A DNA stretch of 64,000 nt from Burkholderia anthina (lineage in GTDB: Bacteria > Pseudomonadota > Gammaproteobacteria > Burkholderiales > Burkholderiaceae): contig NZ_CABVLY010000016.1 in assembly GCF_902498995.1 (NCBI RefSeq), forward strand, positions 62,001 through 126,000. Reading direction: 5' to 3'. The notes beneath the pieces were generated by a model, which saw nothing but the letters and a program-made list of their open reading frames with translations, did no database searches and was not told where the DNA came from. The position numbers and the translations under genes were made by a program. Each line of letters begins with the position of its first letter. Position 1 is the stretch's first letter. Below, one piece after another: positions 19,760-29,871 of this stretch.

Positions 19760-19875
19760 GCGCAACCGCGCGACCGCGGCGAGTGGCCGCGGCCTGCGTC
19801 GGGCGGGCTGGCCGATCCGGCCCCGCCGGCGCACAGCCGGTTCTTTTCGTCAACGAGCTATGGTGTAATGCCGGC

Positions 19876-20778
19876 ATGAAAACCGGTAATCAGTTCAACA
19901 CTGTCGCGCTCGTCGGCCGCAGCAACACGCCCGGCATCGCCGAGCCGCTCGCCACGCTGGCTGGCTGCATCGCGAAGCTGGGCTTCGAGGTCGTCTTCGA
20001 AGGCGAAACCGCGCGCGAAATCGGCATCACCGGCTATCCGGCGCTCACCCCGGCCGAAATCGGGGCGCGCGCCGACGTGGCGGTCGTGCTGGGCGGCGAC
20101 GGCACGATGCTCGGCATCGGCCGCCAGCTCGCGCCGTACAAGACGCCGTTGATCGGGATCAACCACGGGCGGCTCGGCTTCATCACGGACATCGCGGCTG
20201 CCGACATGCAGGCGCTCGTTCCGGTGATCCTGTCGGGCAAGTTCGAACGCGAGGAACGCTCGCTGCTCGAAGCGCGGATCATGCGCGACGGCGAACCGAT
20301 CTACCATGCGATCGCGTTCAACGACGTCGTCGTGAACCGCAGCGGCTTCTCCGGGATGGTCGAGCTGCGCGCGTCGGTCGACGGCCGGTACATGTACAAC
20401 CAGCGCTCGGACGGCCTGATCGTCGCGACGCCGACCGGCTCGACCGCCTACGCGCTGTCGTCGGCCGGCCCGATCCTGCATCCGCAACTCCAGGGCATCG
20501 TGCTCGTGCCGATCGCGCCGCACGCGCTGTCGAACCGGCCGATCGTGCTGCCCGACGATTCGAAGATCGCGATCCAGATCGTCGGCGGCCGCGACGTCAA
20601 CGTGAACTTCGACATGCAGTCGTTTACCGCGCTCGAACTGAACGACACGATCGAGGTGCGCCGCTCGAAGCACACGGTGCCGTTCCTGCACCCGATCGGC
20701 TACAGCTACTACGCGACGCTGCGCAAGAAGCTGCACTGGAACGAACACGCATCGAACGAAGACGACAAGGCGTCCTGA
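19876..20778 (+). CDS. nadK: NAD kinase
   Basis: NadK phosphorylates NAD to NADP. The 300-aa product has the GGDGT motif ([15 protein letters not shown]), the NHG-LGF segment ([13 protein letters not shown]), NDVVV and the conserved [16 protein letters not shown]. The start [15 protein letters not shown] gives the normal length; a longer open frame upstream is antisense to the hrcA promoter region. It is divergent from hrcA and followed after 19 bp by recN. Confidence 0.97.
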   Translation: MKTGNQFNTVALVGRSNTPGIAEPLATLAGCIAKLGFEVVFEGETAREIGITGYPALTPAEIGARADVAVVLGGDGTMLGIGRQLAPYKTPLIGINHGRLGFITDIAAADMQALVPVILSGKFEREERSLLEARIMRDGEPIYHAIAFNDVVVNRSGFSGMVELRASVDGRYMYNQRSDGLIVATPTGSTAYALSSAGPILHPQLQGIVLVPIAPHALSNRPIVLPDDSKIAIQIVGGRDVNVNFDMQSFTALELNDTIEVRRSKHTVPFLHPIGYSYYATLRKKLHWNEHASNEDDKAS

Positions 20779-20797
20779 CGCACCCACGCCCGACACC

Positions 20798-22447
20798 ATG
20801 CTCCGCCACCTCTCGATTCGCGACTTCGTCATCGTCGCCGCGCTCGATCTCGAATTCGACAGCGGCTTTACCGTCTTTTCCGGCGAAACCGGCGCCGGCA
20901 AATCGATCCTGATCGACGCCCTTGCGCTCGCACTCGGCGAACGCGCCGACGCGAGCGTCGTGCGCGCCGGCTGCGGCCGCGCCGACATCACCGCCGAATT
21001 CACGCCGCACGACCGTGTCGCGCGCTGGCTCGACGAACATGCGTTCGACGCCGACGACACCGTGATGCTGCGCCGCGTGATCGACGCGAACGGCCGCTCG
21101 CGCGCGTTCATCAACGGCACCAGCGCGACGCTCGCGCAGTTGCGCGAACTCGGCGAGATGCTGGTCGACATCCACGGCCAGCATGCGCACCAGTTGCTGA
21201 TGCGCCCCGACGCGCAGCGCGAACTGTTCGACACGCACGCGGGGCTCGTCGCCGATGCCGCGAACGTCGCCCGCGCGTGGCGCGTATGGCGCGACGCGAC
21301 GCAGGCGATCGACGCCGCGAAGGCGCACGAGCGCGAACTGCAGCTCGAGCGCGAAAAGCTCGCGTGGCAGCTCGCCGAACTCGACAAGCTCGCGCCGCAG
21401 CCGGGCGAATGGGACGAAGTCGGCAGCGAGCACAAACGGCTGTCGCATTCGGCGAATCTGATCGCCGGCGTGCAGGGCGCGCTCAATGCGCTGTCCGAGG
21501 CCGACGACGCGATGCTGCCGCAGCTCGGCGCAATCGTGTCGAAGCTGCGCAGCCTCGCCGACTACGACACGGGGCTCGGCGATGCCCTCGCGTCGCTCGA
21601 ACCGGCCGAGATCCAGTTGCAGGAAGCCGTCTATTCGCTGTCGCACTACGCGCAGCGTCTCGATCTCGACCCGGCCCGGCTCGCGCAGGTCGAAACGCGC
21701 CTCGATGCGCTGCACTCGACCGCCCGCAAGTTCCGGCTGCCGCCCGACACGCTGCACGAGGAACACGCGGCCCGCCGCGCGCAGCTCGCCGCGCTCGACG
21801 CAGCCGCCGACCTCGGCGCGCTCGAAGCCGCGCAGGCAAAGGCCCGGGAAACCTATCTCGACGACGCGAAACGCCTGTCGAAGGCGCGCACGCACGCAGC
21901 CAAGGCGCTCGGCACGGCCGTCACGGCCGGCATGCAGGAACTGTCGATGGCGGGCGGCAGCTTCGAAGTCGCGCTCGTCCCGCTCGCCGACGGCGGCCCG
22001 CACGGGCTCGAGCAGGTCGAATTCCGCGTCGCCGGGCACCCCGGCGTGCCGCTGCGGCCGCTCGCGAAAGTCGCGTCCGGCGGCGAACTCGCACGGATCA
22101 GCCTCGCGCTCGCGGTGATCGCCAGCGCGGCCAGCCCGACGCCGACGCTGATTTTCGACGAAGTCGACACGGGGATCGGCGGCGGCGTCGCCGAAGTGGT
22201 CGGGCGCCTGCTGCACCAGCTCGGGCGTGACCGCCAGGTGCTGTGCGTGACGCACCTGCCGCAGGTCGCCGCGCGCGGCGACCATCACTTCCAGGTCGCG
22301 AAGGGCGCCGACGACCGCGGCGGCACCGTGTCGTCGGTCAACCCGCTCGACAAGGCAAGCCGCGTCGAGGAAGTCGCGCGGATGCTCGGCGGCCTCGAGA
22401 TCACCGCGACGACGCGCAAGCACGCGAAGGAAATGCTGGCGGCCTGA
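20798..22447 (+). CDS. recN: DNA repair protein RecN
   Basis: RecN is an SMC-like ATPase acting early in double-strand break repair. The 549-aa product begins MLRHLSIRDFVIV and has the Walker A FSGETGAGKSILIDALALALG near residue 28. A long central coiled coil rich in Ala/Glu/Leu follows, then the C-terminal ABC signature VASGGELARISLALAVI and Walker B PTLIFDEVDTGIGGGVAE. It probably shares an operon with nadK. A strong symmetrical terminator follows. Confidence 0.97.
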   Translation: MLRHLSIRDFVIVAALDLEFDSGFTVFSGETGAGKSILIDALALALGERADASVVRAGCGRADITAEFTPHDRVARWLDEHAFDADDTVMLRRVIDANGRSRAFINGTSATLAQLRELGEMLVDIHGQHAHQLLMRPDAQRELFDTHAGLVADAANVARAWRVWRDATQAIDAAKAHERELQLEREKLAWQLAELDKLAPQPGEWDEVGSEHKRLSHSANLIAGVQGALNALSEADDAMLPQLGAIVSKLRSLADYDTGLGDALASLEPAEIQLQEAVYSLSHYAQRLDLDPARLAQVETRLDALHSTARKFRLPPDTLHEEHAARRAQLAALDAAADLGALEAAQAKARETYLDDAKRLSKARTHAAKALGTAVTAGMQELSMAGGSFEVALVPLADGGPHGLEQVEFRVAGHPGVPLRPLAKVASGGELARISLALAVIASAASPTPTLIFDEVDTGIGGGVAEVVGRLLHQLGRDRQVLCVTHLPQVAARGDHHFQVAKGADDRGGTVSSVNPLDKASRVEEVARMLGGLEITATTRKHAKEMLAA

Positions 22448-22471
22448 CACCGGCACCCATCGGCCGAATGC

Positions 22472-22501
22472 AAAAAGACCGGCGCATGCGCCGGTCTTTT
22501 T
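22472..22501. terminator. Bidirectional terminator between recN and glnE
   Basis: A fully symmetric 30-bp palindrome: A-tract, GACCGGCGCA, its complement, T-tract. It can stop recN on the + strand and glnE on the - strand. Confidence 0.85.
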
Positions 22502-22581
22502 GCGGGAAGCGGGAAGCGGCACGCGATCGCGTCCGCCCTGCCCCGCCCCGTTGATTCGAACGACCGCCTCAAACACCTGAC

Positions 22582-25386
22582 TCAAACGTTCGTTTCAACC
22601 GCCCCGAACACGCGCGCCCACAGCGCCGTCACGGCCGCCCGCTCGTCGGCCACCACGGCCGGATCGACCCGCGCCTTCTCCATCCCGTCGAGCCGCAGCT
22701 TGTGCTGCAGCTTCCGGTACTTGCGGTACGCCGCGCCGACGCGCTCGGCCTCGTCCTCGCCCATCAACCCGAAGCGCGCGACCTCGCGCAGCAGCGCGAT
22801 GTTGCCGGTGTTGCGGATCAGCTCGGCATCGCTCGATGCATGCAGCAGCACCCAGTACTGGACGATGAACTCGATGTCGACCATCCCGCCGCGATCGTGC
22901 TTCAAATCGAACAACTCGGTCTGGTTCGGGTGACCGGCAAACACCTTGCCGCGCATGTCGACGATTTCCTTTGCGAGCACGCTCCCGTCGCGCGGCGTCG
23001 TCAGCACCTGGTGGCGAATCGCCTCGAAGTCCGTGCCGATCTGCGCGTCGCCCGCGCTGTAGCGCGCGCGCGTCAGCGCCTGGTGCTCCCACACCCACGC
23101 GGTGTTCGCCGCATCGCCCTCGCGCAACTGGTAGCGGCGGAACGCGTCGAGATCGGTGACGAGCAGCCCGGCCTCGCCGTTCGGCCGCAGCCGCAGGTCG
23201 ATGTCGAACAGCGCGCCCGCGCCGGTCGCCGTCGTGAGCCATGTGATCAGCCGGCGCGTGAACGTCGTGTAGACGTCCGCCGAGCGCTCGTCGGGGTCGT
23301 CGTACAGGAAGATCAGGTCGAGATCCGAGGCATAGCCGAGCTCCTTGCCGCCGAGCTTGCCGTACGCGATCACCGCGAACTTCGGCACGTCGCGATGGCG
23401 CTTCGCGAGCTGCGACCAGACCACTTCGATCGTCACGTCGAGCACCGCATCAGCCAGCTCGGACAGGCGGTCGCTGACATGCTCGACCGACAACTGCCCG
23501 GCCAGGTCGATCAGCAGGATGCGGAACACCTCCGCGTGCTGCGCGTGCCGCAGCAGGTCCATCTGCTGCTCGGGGCCGTCGGCCGCCGCGAGGCGCGCAC
23601 GCAACGCATCCTTGAACGCGGGCCAGTCGAACGGACTCGCGATCGCTTCGTCGTCGAGCAGCTCATCGAGCAGTTGCGGGTGGCGGATCAGGTAGCCGCC
23701 GCCCCAGCGCGTCGCGCCGAGCACGGACAGCACGCGGTCGAGCGCGGCCGGATATTCGGTCAGCAGCGCCAGATAGACGCCGCGCCGGCTGACCGTCTCG
23801 AGCAGGTCGAACAACCGGACGACGGTGTCGTCACGGCGCGCGGCGTCGATCCGCGGCGCGGCTTCGAGCGCGCGCTGCGCGACGCTGTCGAAGCGCTGCC
23901 GGCTCTTTTCCGGCAGGCCCGAGTAGCGCGACGACTGCCAGATCGCGCGCAGCCGCGCGAGCACCGTGGCCGGATCGGCGAAGCCCAGCCCGCCGAGGCG
24001 GGCGAGCAGCGTGTCGTCCTCGCCGTCGTCGGCGAGCGCGCTGCTCCAGATCCACGCGGCCGCCGTATCTTCGCCCGCCGCACAGGGGCCGCCGCCGTTC
24101 ACCTTGTCGGCGAATATCTGGTCGAACTGCGCTTCGACGAACGTGCGATGACCATCCAGCACCGTCATCAGCGCCGCGTAGTCGGCAAAGCCGAGCGACG
24201 CGGCCAGCGCCGCGCGCTCGTCCGGGTCGACCGGCATCGCATGCGTCTGCGCGTCGTCGCGGTACTGCAGCCGGTGCTCGAGCGTGCGCAGGAAGTTGTA
24301 CGCATCGGTCAGGCGCTCGCGCACGTCCTCGCCGATCAGCCCGCGCGCCTGCGCATGGCGCAGCACCGCGAGCGTCGGCCGCACGCGGAACTCCGCGTCC
24401 TGACCGCCGCGGATCAACTGGAACACCTGCGCGCTGAATTCGATCTCGCGGATCCCGCCGCGCCCGAGCTTGATGTCGTCGGCCTTGTCGGGCCGCATCG
24501 ACGCGCGGCGCGCGGCTTCCTGGCGAATCTGCTGATGCAGCGAACGGATCGCGCCGATCACGCCGAAATCGAGGTAGCGGCGGTACACGAACGGCTTGAC
24601 GATCGCCTCGAGCTGCGACTCGAGCCGCTGCGCGGCGTCGCTGCCGCCTTCCGACACGAGCCGCCCCTTGATCCACGCGTAGCGCTCCCATTCGCGCCCC
24701 TGCACGTAGAAATATTCCTCGAGCATCCCGAGGCTGCAGACGAGCGGCCCCGAATCGCCGTTGGGGCGCAGCCGCATGTCGACGCGAAACACGTAGCCGT
24801 CGGCCGTGACCTCGGACAGTACGCCGATCAGGCGCCGGCCGAGCCGCGTGAAGTATTCCTGCGTGGACAGCGGCGCGCGCGTGCCGCCGGTCGTCTCGCC
24901 GTCGTCCTCATAGACGAAGATCAGGTCGATGTCCGACGACACGTTCAGCTCGCGCCCGCCGAGCTTGCCCATCCCGACCACGCCGAGCACCACGCGCTGG
25001 CCGTCGGCGCCGCGCGGCTCGCCGTACATCGCCTCGAGTTCGTCCGACAGCAGCGCGAGCGAGCGCTGCACGGCCGCTTCGGCGAGATCGGTCATCGCGG
25101 ACGTCACCTCGGCGACGTCCGCGACGCCGCGCAGGTCGCGCTCCGCAACCGCGCCGAACACCTCGGCGCGCAACTGCCGCAGCGCACGCTTCAGTTGCTC
25201 GTCGCTCGGCGCGGCCGAGCCGGCCGGCGGCACGAGCAGCTCGGTCAGGCGCGCGTCGATCTGCGCACGGCCGAGCGGCGCGGCGGCCCATGCGGCGATC
25301 TGATCGGACAGCGCGGGACGCGCGGCAGCCGCACGGGCGATATAGCGGGAGTAGGACGGGCTGATCAGGGCGGAAGCGTCGGTCAT
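22582..25386 (-). CDS. glnE: Bifunctional glutamine synthetase adenylyltransferase/adenylyl-removing enzyme
   Basis: GlnE switches glutamine synthetase off and on by adding or removing AMP, in response to PII. The 934-aa product carries two nucleotidyltransferase domains. The first (deadenylylating) has GMGKLGGRELNVSSDIDLIFVYED at about residues 185-210. The second (adenylylating) has AYGKLGGKELGYASDLDLIFLYDD in the C-terminal half. Each is followed by RLRPNG. Helical regulatory segments lie between and after. Start MTDASALISPSYSRYI was preferred to an upstream frame that is low-complexity and Arg-rich. Confidence 0.97.
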   Translation of the reverse strand: MTDASALISPSYSRYIARAAAARPALSDQIAAWAAAPLGRAQIDARLTELLVPPAGSAAPSDEQLKRALRQLRAEVFGAVAERDLRGVADVAEVTSAMTDLAEAAVQRSLALLSDELEAMYGEPRGADGQRVVLGVVGMGKLGGRELNVSSDIDLIFVYEDDGETTGGTRAPLSTQEYFTRLGRRLIGVLSEVTADGYVFRVDMRLRPNGDSGPLVCSLGMLEEYFYVQGREWERYAWIKGRLVSEGGSDAAQRLESQLEAIVKPFVYRRYLDFGVIGAIRSLHQQIRQEAARRASMRPDKADDIKLGRGGIREIEFSAQVFQLIRGGQDAEFRVRPTLAVLRHAQARGLIGEDVRERLTDAYNFLRTLEHRLQYRDDAQTHAMPVDPDERAALAASLGFADYAALMTVLDGHRTFVEAQFDQIFADKVNGGGPCAAGEDTAAAWIWSSALADDGEDDTLLARLGGLGFADPATVLARLRAIWQSSRYSGLPEKSRQRFDSVAQRALEAAPRIDAARRDDTVVRLFDLLETVSRRGVYLALLTEYPAALDRVLSVLGATRWGGGYLIRHPQLLDELLDDEAIASPFDWPAFKDALRARLAAADGPEQQMDLLRHAQHAEVFRILLIDLAGQLSVEHVSDRLSELADAVLDVTIEVVWSQLAKRHRDVPKFAVIAYGKLGGKELGYASDLDLIFLYDDPDERSADVYTTFTRRLITWLTTATGAGALFDIDLRLRPNGEAGLLVTDLDAFRRYQLREGDAANTAWVWEHQALTRARYSAGDAQIGTDFEAIRHQVLTTPRDGSVLAKEIVDMRGKVFAGHPNQTELFDLKHDRGGMVDIEFIVQYWVLLHASSDAELIRNTGNIALLREVARFGLMGEDEAERVGAAYRKYRKLQHKLRLDGMEKARVDPAVVADERAAVTALWARVFGAVETNV

Positions 25387-25614
25387 CGAGAAGCGGGCCT
25401 GGCGGTAAGGCCCGCCGCGCCGGGAAACGCGTGCGCGCCCCGCCGTCGACAGGCCCCATGGACTCGGCGCGGTGTCGCGCGACGCACGTGCGCCGCCGCG
25501 AAACCGCGCGCCGGAAAGCCCGTGCCGAGCTGCCGCAACGGCCGCCGGCACGAACCCGTGTGATACATTTCAACGTCAGTCTGCAAAACTACCATATCGC
25601 CGCCCGTCCGCCGC

Positions 25615-28600
25615 ATGTCCGACCGTCAGGAATCCGCCGTAGCTGCGCCCGAAGCGGGACCTCCGAAGCACGATCATCCGGTCCTGCGTCGCGTGTTCAG
25701 GGTGACGCTGGCGGTCGGGGTCGGCGCTTACTTCGTCGCGTCGGGCGCGTTCCTCGGGCTGCGCTACGTGCTGCTGCCGCGCATCGACGAATTCCGCCCG
25801 CGCATCGAGCGCGCGGTGTCCGACAAGCTCCACGCGCAGCTTTCGATCGGCAAACTGTCTCCGCACTGGTCCGGCATGCAGCCGGGCGTCGAAGTCGCCA
25901 ACCTCACCATCCGTGGCCGTGACGGCCGGATCGCGCTGTCGGTCCCGCATGCGACCGCCGCGCTGTCGTGGATGTCGCTGCTGCGGCTGTCGCCCGCGCT
26001 GTCGAGCCTGATCGTCGACCACCCCGATCTGGTGATCGCGCGCGCGACCGACGGCTCGCTGAGCGTCGCGGGTGTCGGCGTCGCAACCACCCACGGCGGC
26101 AGCGACACCTTCGGCACCTGGCTGCTGAAACAGGAAGCGATCGTGCTGCGCAACGGCACGCTGCGCTGGCGCGACGCGCAGCACGATGCGCCCGAACTCG
26201 CGCTGTCGGGCATCCGGCTCGCGGTGCTCAACGACGGCCGCATCCACAAGGCCGCGCTGCAGGCGCCCGCGAACGGCACGCTGCTGCTCGGCCCGCTCGA
26301 TTTCCGCGCACGCTTCACGCACAAGCGGCTCGCGCCGATCGGCAAGCCGTCGAACTGGACGGGCGACGCGTATCTGTCGACGGGCCCCGTCGACCTGCAA
26401 ACGCTCGGCCGCTATCTCGACCTGCCGCTGACGGCCCATGCGGGCCGCATCGACAACGCGATCTGGGCGACCTTCCAGGACGGCCACCTGCGCTCGGCGG
26501 GCGGCGACCTGCAAGGCGCCGACGTCGTGCTGCAGGTGCGGCCGACCCAGCCGCGCCTCAACGTGCCGACGGTCGGTTTCGGCTGGGACATGGCGCTCGA
26601 CGCCGGGCGCGATTACACGCTGCACCTCACACGCTTCAACGCGGAGCTCGGCCAGCCGCCGCTCCCGGACGGCACGCCGCTCGCCCGCTCGCTCGCGCTG
26701 TCGACGCTGACCGCCCGCTACCGCGTGCCGGCCGTCGACCAGGGGCAGTTGCTGAGCGTCGTGGGCGATCGCGTCGATCTGGGCATCCTCAGCGAGTTCA
26801 TTCGCGGGCTGCCGCTGCCGGCGCGCCTGCGCAACGAACTGATCAAGCTCGATCCGCGCGGGATGGTGTCGAACTATCACATCGAGGTGGAACGCGCGAA
26901 GCCGGCGCGGGCCGACCTCGCCGACGAGGAGCGGCGCACCGGCGCCGCGCCGATCGTGCGCTACCGCTTTCTCGGCGACCTGCAGGGCATCAGCGTCGCC
27001 GCGCAGGAACCGCCGCCGGGGCTGTCGCCGCGCGGCCACCCGCGCGCCGGCTGGCCGGGCGTCGAGAATCTGTGGGGCCGCATCGACGCGAACGAGACGG
27101 GCGGCACCGCGCACTTCGACACGGTCAATGCGGCCGTCACGGTGCCCGGCGAATTCGACGAACCGCGCCTGACCTTCGACCGGCTGCGCGGCAACGCGAA
27201 ATGGGTCGTCACGCCGGCGCCGGGCGACAAGCACGCGCGCGTCGACGTGACGTTGCCCGACCTGCTCGTCTCGAACCCCGATGCCGAGATCGCCGTATCG
27301 GGCACGTACACGAACCCCGGCCACGGGCGCGGCTCGCTCGACCTGCGCGCGGATTTCGCGCGCGCGTCGGTGGCGCGCATTCCGCGCTACCTGCCGACCG
27401 GGATGTCCGATCACCTGCGCGACTATCTCGGCCATGCGTTGCAGGGCGGCCAGGTGACCAAGGGCGCGTCGATCGTCGCCCGCGGCCCGCTCGACAAATT
27501 CCCGTTCGAACACGAGCCGGATGCCGGCGTGTTCCACATCGTCGCGCCGTTCACCGGCGGGCGCTTCGAGCCGACGCCCTACCCGCCACGCAAGCTCGCG
27601 AACGGCACGCCGAGCGTCTGGCCGGCGCTCGACGGGATCGACGGCGTGTTCGAGCTCGCGCAGAACAAGCTGCACTTCGACATCGCGCGTGCGCACTACA
27701 AGCGCGTCGTGCTGACGAAGGTCATGGGCCGCATCGACGATCTCGGCAATCCGACGAAGTCGCCCCTCATCATCGACGGCCACGCGCAAGGCCCGCTCGC
27801 CGACCTGATCGACTACGCGGACAACAGCTCGCTCGGCACGATGAGCGGGCACATCGGCCAGCGGATCGATGCGCAGGGCCCGGCGTCGCTCGCGCTGAAG
27901 ATCACGATTCCGCAGCACGTGCCGCATCCGCATACGCACGTCGAAGGCGCGCTCGCGTTCGGCGGCAACACGCTGTCGACCGACGGCGTGCCGCCGCTGT
28001 CCGCGCTGCGCGGCAGCGTGCGCTTCACCGAGGCCGGCGCATCGCTGCACGGCCTGTCGGGGCGCTTCCTCGGCGGACCGGTGCGCGCGAGCGGCAAATT
28101 CCAGTCGCACGGCCCGTACGCGGTGGACGTCGACGGCAAGCTCGCGCTCGACGCCGCGCGCGGCCTGAACCTGCGCGGCCCGGCCGCGGCGCTGCTCGAG
28201 CACGTGGTCGGCGATGCGCCGTACCAGCTCGCCGTGCGCGGCGCGCCGGGCCGGCTGCCCGAAGTCACCGCGCATTCCGACCTGACGGGCGTCGCCCTGA
28301 ACTTCCCGGCGCCGTTCGCGAAGGCGGCCGGCACGCCGATGCCGTTCCACTTCACGCTGCAGCCGGCGGCCCGGACGGACGGCAAGCGCCTCGAACACGC
28401 CGACCTGACGCTCGGCCCGGTGTCCGCGAGCTACCTGCTCGACGCGACGCCCGGCGAGCCGTTGCGCGCGGTGCGCGGCGCGATGGGCATCCACCGGATG
28501 CCCGACATGCCGCAGGATGGCGTGAGCGCGGCCGTCGACGTCGACGAACTCGATGCCGACGCGTGGCTCGCGCTGGCCCGCACGCTGCAGCCGGACGCGG

Positions 28601-29820
28601 CGCGCGCGCCGCAACCGCAGCCGCAGGGCACCCCGCGCGTCGACTTCGCGAGCTTCACGCCCAAGCGCTTCGCGCTCCACTTCGGCACGCTGAAGCTGCT
28701 CAAGCGCAACTGGGAGAACGTGATCGTCGGCGCGTCGCACGTCGACGAGCTGTGGCAGGCGAACGTCGCGTCGAACCAGGTATCGGGCTATCTGTCGTGG
28801 GCGCCGGGCGGCGGCCACAACGGCGCGGGCGTGCTGAACGCGCGGCTCGCGAAACTCGTAATTCCGCAAAGCGCGCAGCACGACCTCGTCGGCCGCGCGA
28901 TGAACCTGCCGACGCCGACCGACCGGCCGATGCCGTCGGTCGACCTGATCGTCGACCAGGTCGTCGCGCACGATCACGACATCGGCCGGCTCGTCGTCAA
29001 TGCACGCAACATCGACGAGGACGGCGCGCCGGTGTGGCAGCTCGACAAGCTCGAACTGGCGAACCCGGCCGCGAAGCTGACGGCAACCGGCAACTGGCGC
29101 ACGTCGCGCCGCGCGCTCGCCCGCGGCGTCGACGAAACCGACGCGCCGCGCCGCAGCGTGTTCGACTTCAAGCTCGACATCGGCAATGCGGGCGCGCTGC
29201 TCGACCGCGTCGGCCTGCCGCGCACGCTGGCGGACGGCCACGGCACGATAACGGGCAAGGTCGGCTGGCGCGGCGGCCCGACCGCGGTCGACTTCCCGTC
29301 GTTCGGCGGCCAGGTCGCGCTCGATCTCGAGCACGGCCAGATCCTGAAGGTCGATCCGGGCGCCGCGAAACTGCTCGGCGTGCTGAGCCTGCAAAGCCTC
29401 GCACGCTTCCTGACGCTGAATTTCCGCGACGTGGTCGGCAAGGGGCTGCCGTTCGACAAGATCACGGGTACCGGCCGGATCTCGAACGGGATCGCGCGCA
29501 CCGACGACTTCTCGATGACGACCGCGCCGGCGAACGTGACGGTGCGCGGCGCGGTCGACCTCGGCACCGAGACGCAGGACCTGCACGCGCACGTCGCGCC
29601 GAAGATCGGCGCCGGCACGGCGGCGATCGCGGCCGCGATCATCAACCCGCTGCTCGGCGTCGGCGTGCTGGCCGCGAACTACGCGCTGTCGGAAACGCTG
29701 TCGCACGCGTTCGCGCTCGACTACTCGATCACCGGCTCGTGGGCACATCCGCACATCGAGCGGGTGCAGGGCGATCAGGGTAAGATGAACCACGGGCCGG
29801 CCAATGCGGCGAGCCACTGA
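25615..29820 (+). CDS. yhdP: YhdP family AsmA-like protein
   Basis: A 1401-aa protein of the AsmA-like/YhdP group, which bridges the envelope and is linked in E. coli to phospholipid transport to the outer membrane. One N-terminal membrane segment (residues about 28-48, TLAVGVGAYFVASGAFLGL) is followed by a very long periplasmic domain expected to form a beta-taco groove. A C-terminal hydrophobic stretch, AAIAAAIINPLLGVGVLAANYAL, precedes YSITGSWAHPHIERV, typical of the family end. It is divergent from glnE with a 228-bp spacer in which I see no clear promoter. The large antisense open frame here is a GC artefact. Confidence 0.93.
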   Translation: MSDRQESAVAAPEAGPPKHDHPVLRRVFRVTLAVGVGAYFVASGAFLGLRYVLLPRIDEFRPRIERAVSDKLHAQLSIGKLSPHWSGMQPGVEVANLTIRGRDGRIALSVPHATAALSWMSLLRLSPALSSLIVDHPDLVIARATDGSLSVAGVGVATTHGGSDTFGTWLLKQEAIVLRNGTLRWRDAQHDAPELALSGIRLAVLNDGRIHKAALQAPANGTLLLGPLDFRARFTHKRLAPIGKPSNWTGDAYLSTGPVDLQTLGRYLDLPLTAHAGRIDNAIWATFQDGHLRSAGGDLQGADVVLQVRPTQPRLNVPTVGFGWDMALDAGRDYTLHLTRFNAELGQPPLPDGTPLARSLALSTLTARYRVPAVDQGQLLSVVGDRVDLGILSEFIRGLPLPARLRNELIKLDPRGMVSNYHIEVERAKPARADLADEERRTGAAPIVRYRFLGDLQGISVAAQEPPPGLSPRGHPRAGWPGVENLWGRIDANETGGTAHFDTVNAAVTVPGEFDEPRLTFDRLRGNAKWVVTPAPGDKHARVDVTLPDLLVSNPDAEIAVSGTYTNPGHGRGSLDLRADFARASVARIPRYLPTGMSDHLRDYLGHALQGGQVTKGASIVARGPLDKFPFEHEPDAGVFHIVAPFTGGRFEPTPYPPRKLANGTPSVWPALDGIDGVFELAQNKLHFDIARAHYKRVVLTKVMGRIDDLGNPTKSPLIIDGHAQGPLADLIDYADNSSLGTMSGHIGQRIDAQGPASLALKITIPQHVPHPHTHVEGALAFGGNTLSTDGVPPLSALRGSVRFTEAGASLHGLSGRFLGGPVRASGKFQSHGPYAVDVDGKLALDAARGLNLRGPAAALLEHVVGDAPYQLAVRGAPGRLPEVTAHSDLTGVALNFPAPFAKAAGTPMPFHFTLQPAARTDGKRLEHADLTLGPVSASYLLDATPGEPLRAVRGAMGIHRMPDMPQDGVSAAVDVDELDADAWLALARTLQPDAARAPQPQPQGTPRVDFASFTPKRFALHFGTLKLLKRNWENVIVGASHVDELWQANVASNQVSGYLSWAPGGGHNGAGVLNARLAKLVIPQSAQHDLVGRAMNLPTPTDRPMPSVDLIVDQVVAHDHDIGRLVVNARNIDEDGAPVWQLDKLELANPAAKLTATGNWRTSRRALARGVDETDAPRRSVFDFKLDIGNAGALLDRVGLPRTLADGHGTITGKVGWRGGPTAVDFPSFGGQVALDLEHGQILKVDPGAAKLLGVLSLQSLARFLTLNFRDVVGKGLPFDKITGTGRISNGIARTDDFSMTTAPANVTVRGAVDLGTETQDLHAHVAPKIGAGTAAIAAAIINPLLGVGVLAANYALSETLSHAFALDYSITGSWAHPHIERVQGDQGKMNHGPANAASH

Positions 29821-29871
29821 TCCGCGCATGGTGCCGGGCCGCACCCCATTTATTACGCAATCGATCCTGCG

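Noticed and set aside
16558..19875. CIRCE element for HrcA near grpE, dnaK or hrcA
   Set aside because: No TTAGCACTC-N9-GAGTGCTAA-like repeat was found by eye; the promoters show sigma-32 boxes instead.
22702..25563. A 953-codon open frame on the + strand opposite glnE
   Set aside because: It is the complement of a clear glnE with both catalytic motifs, and the translation is low complexity without motifs.
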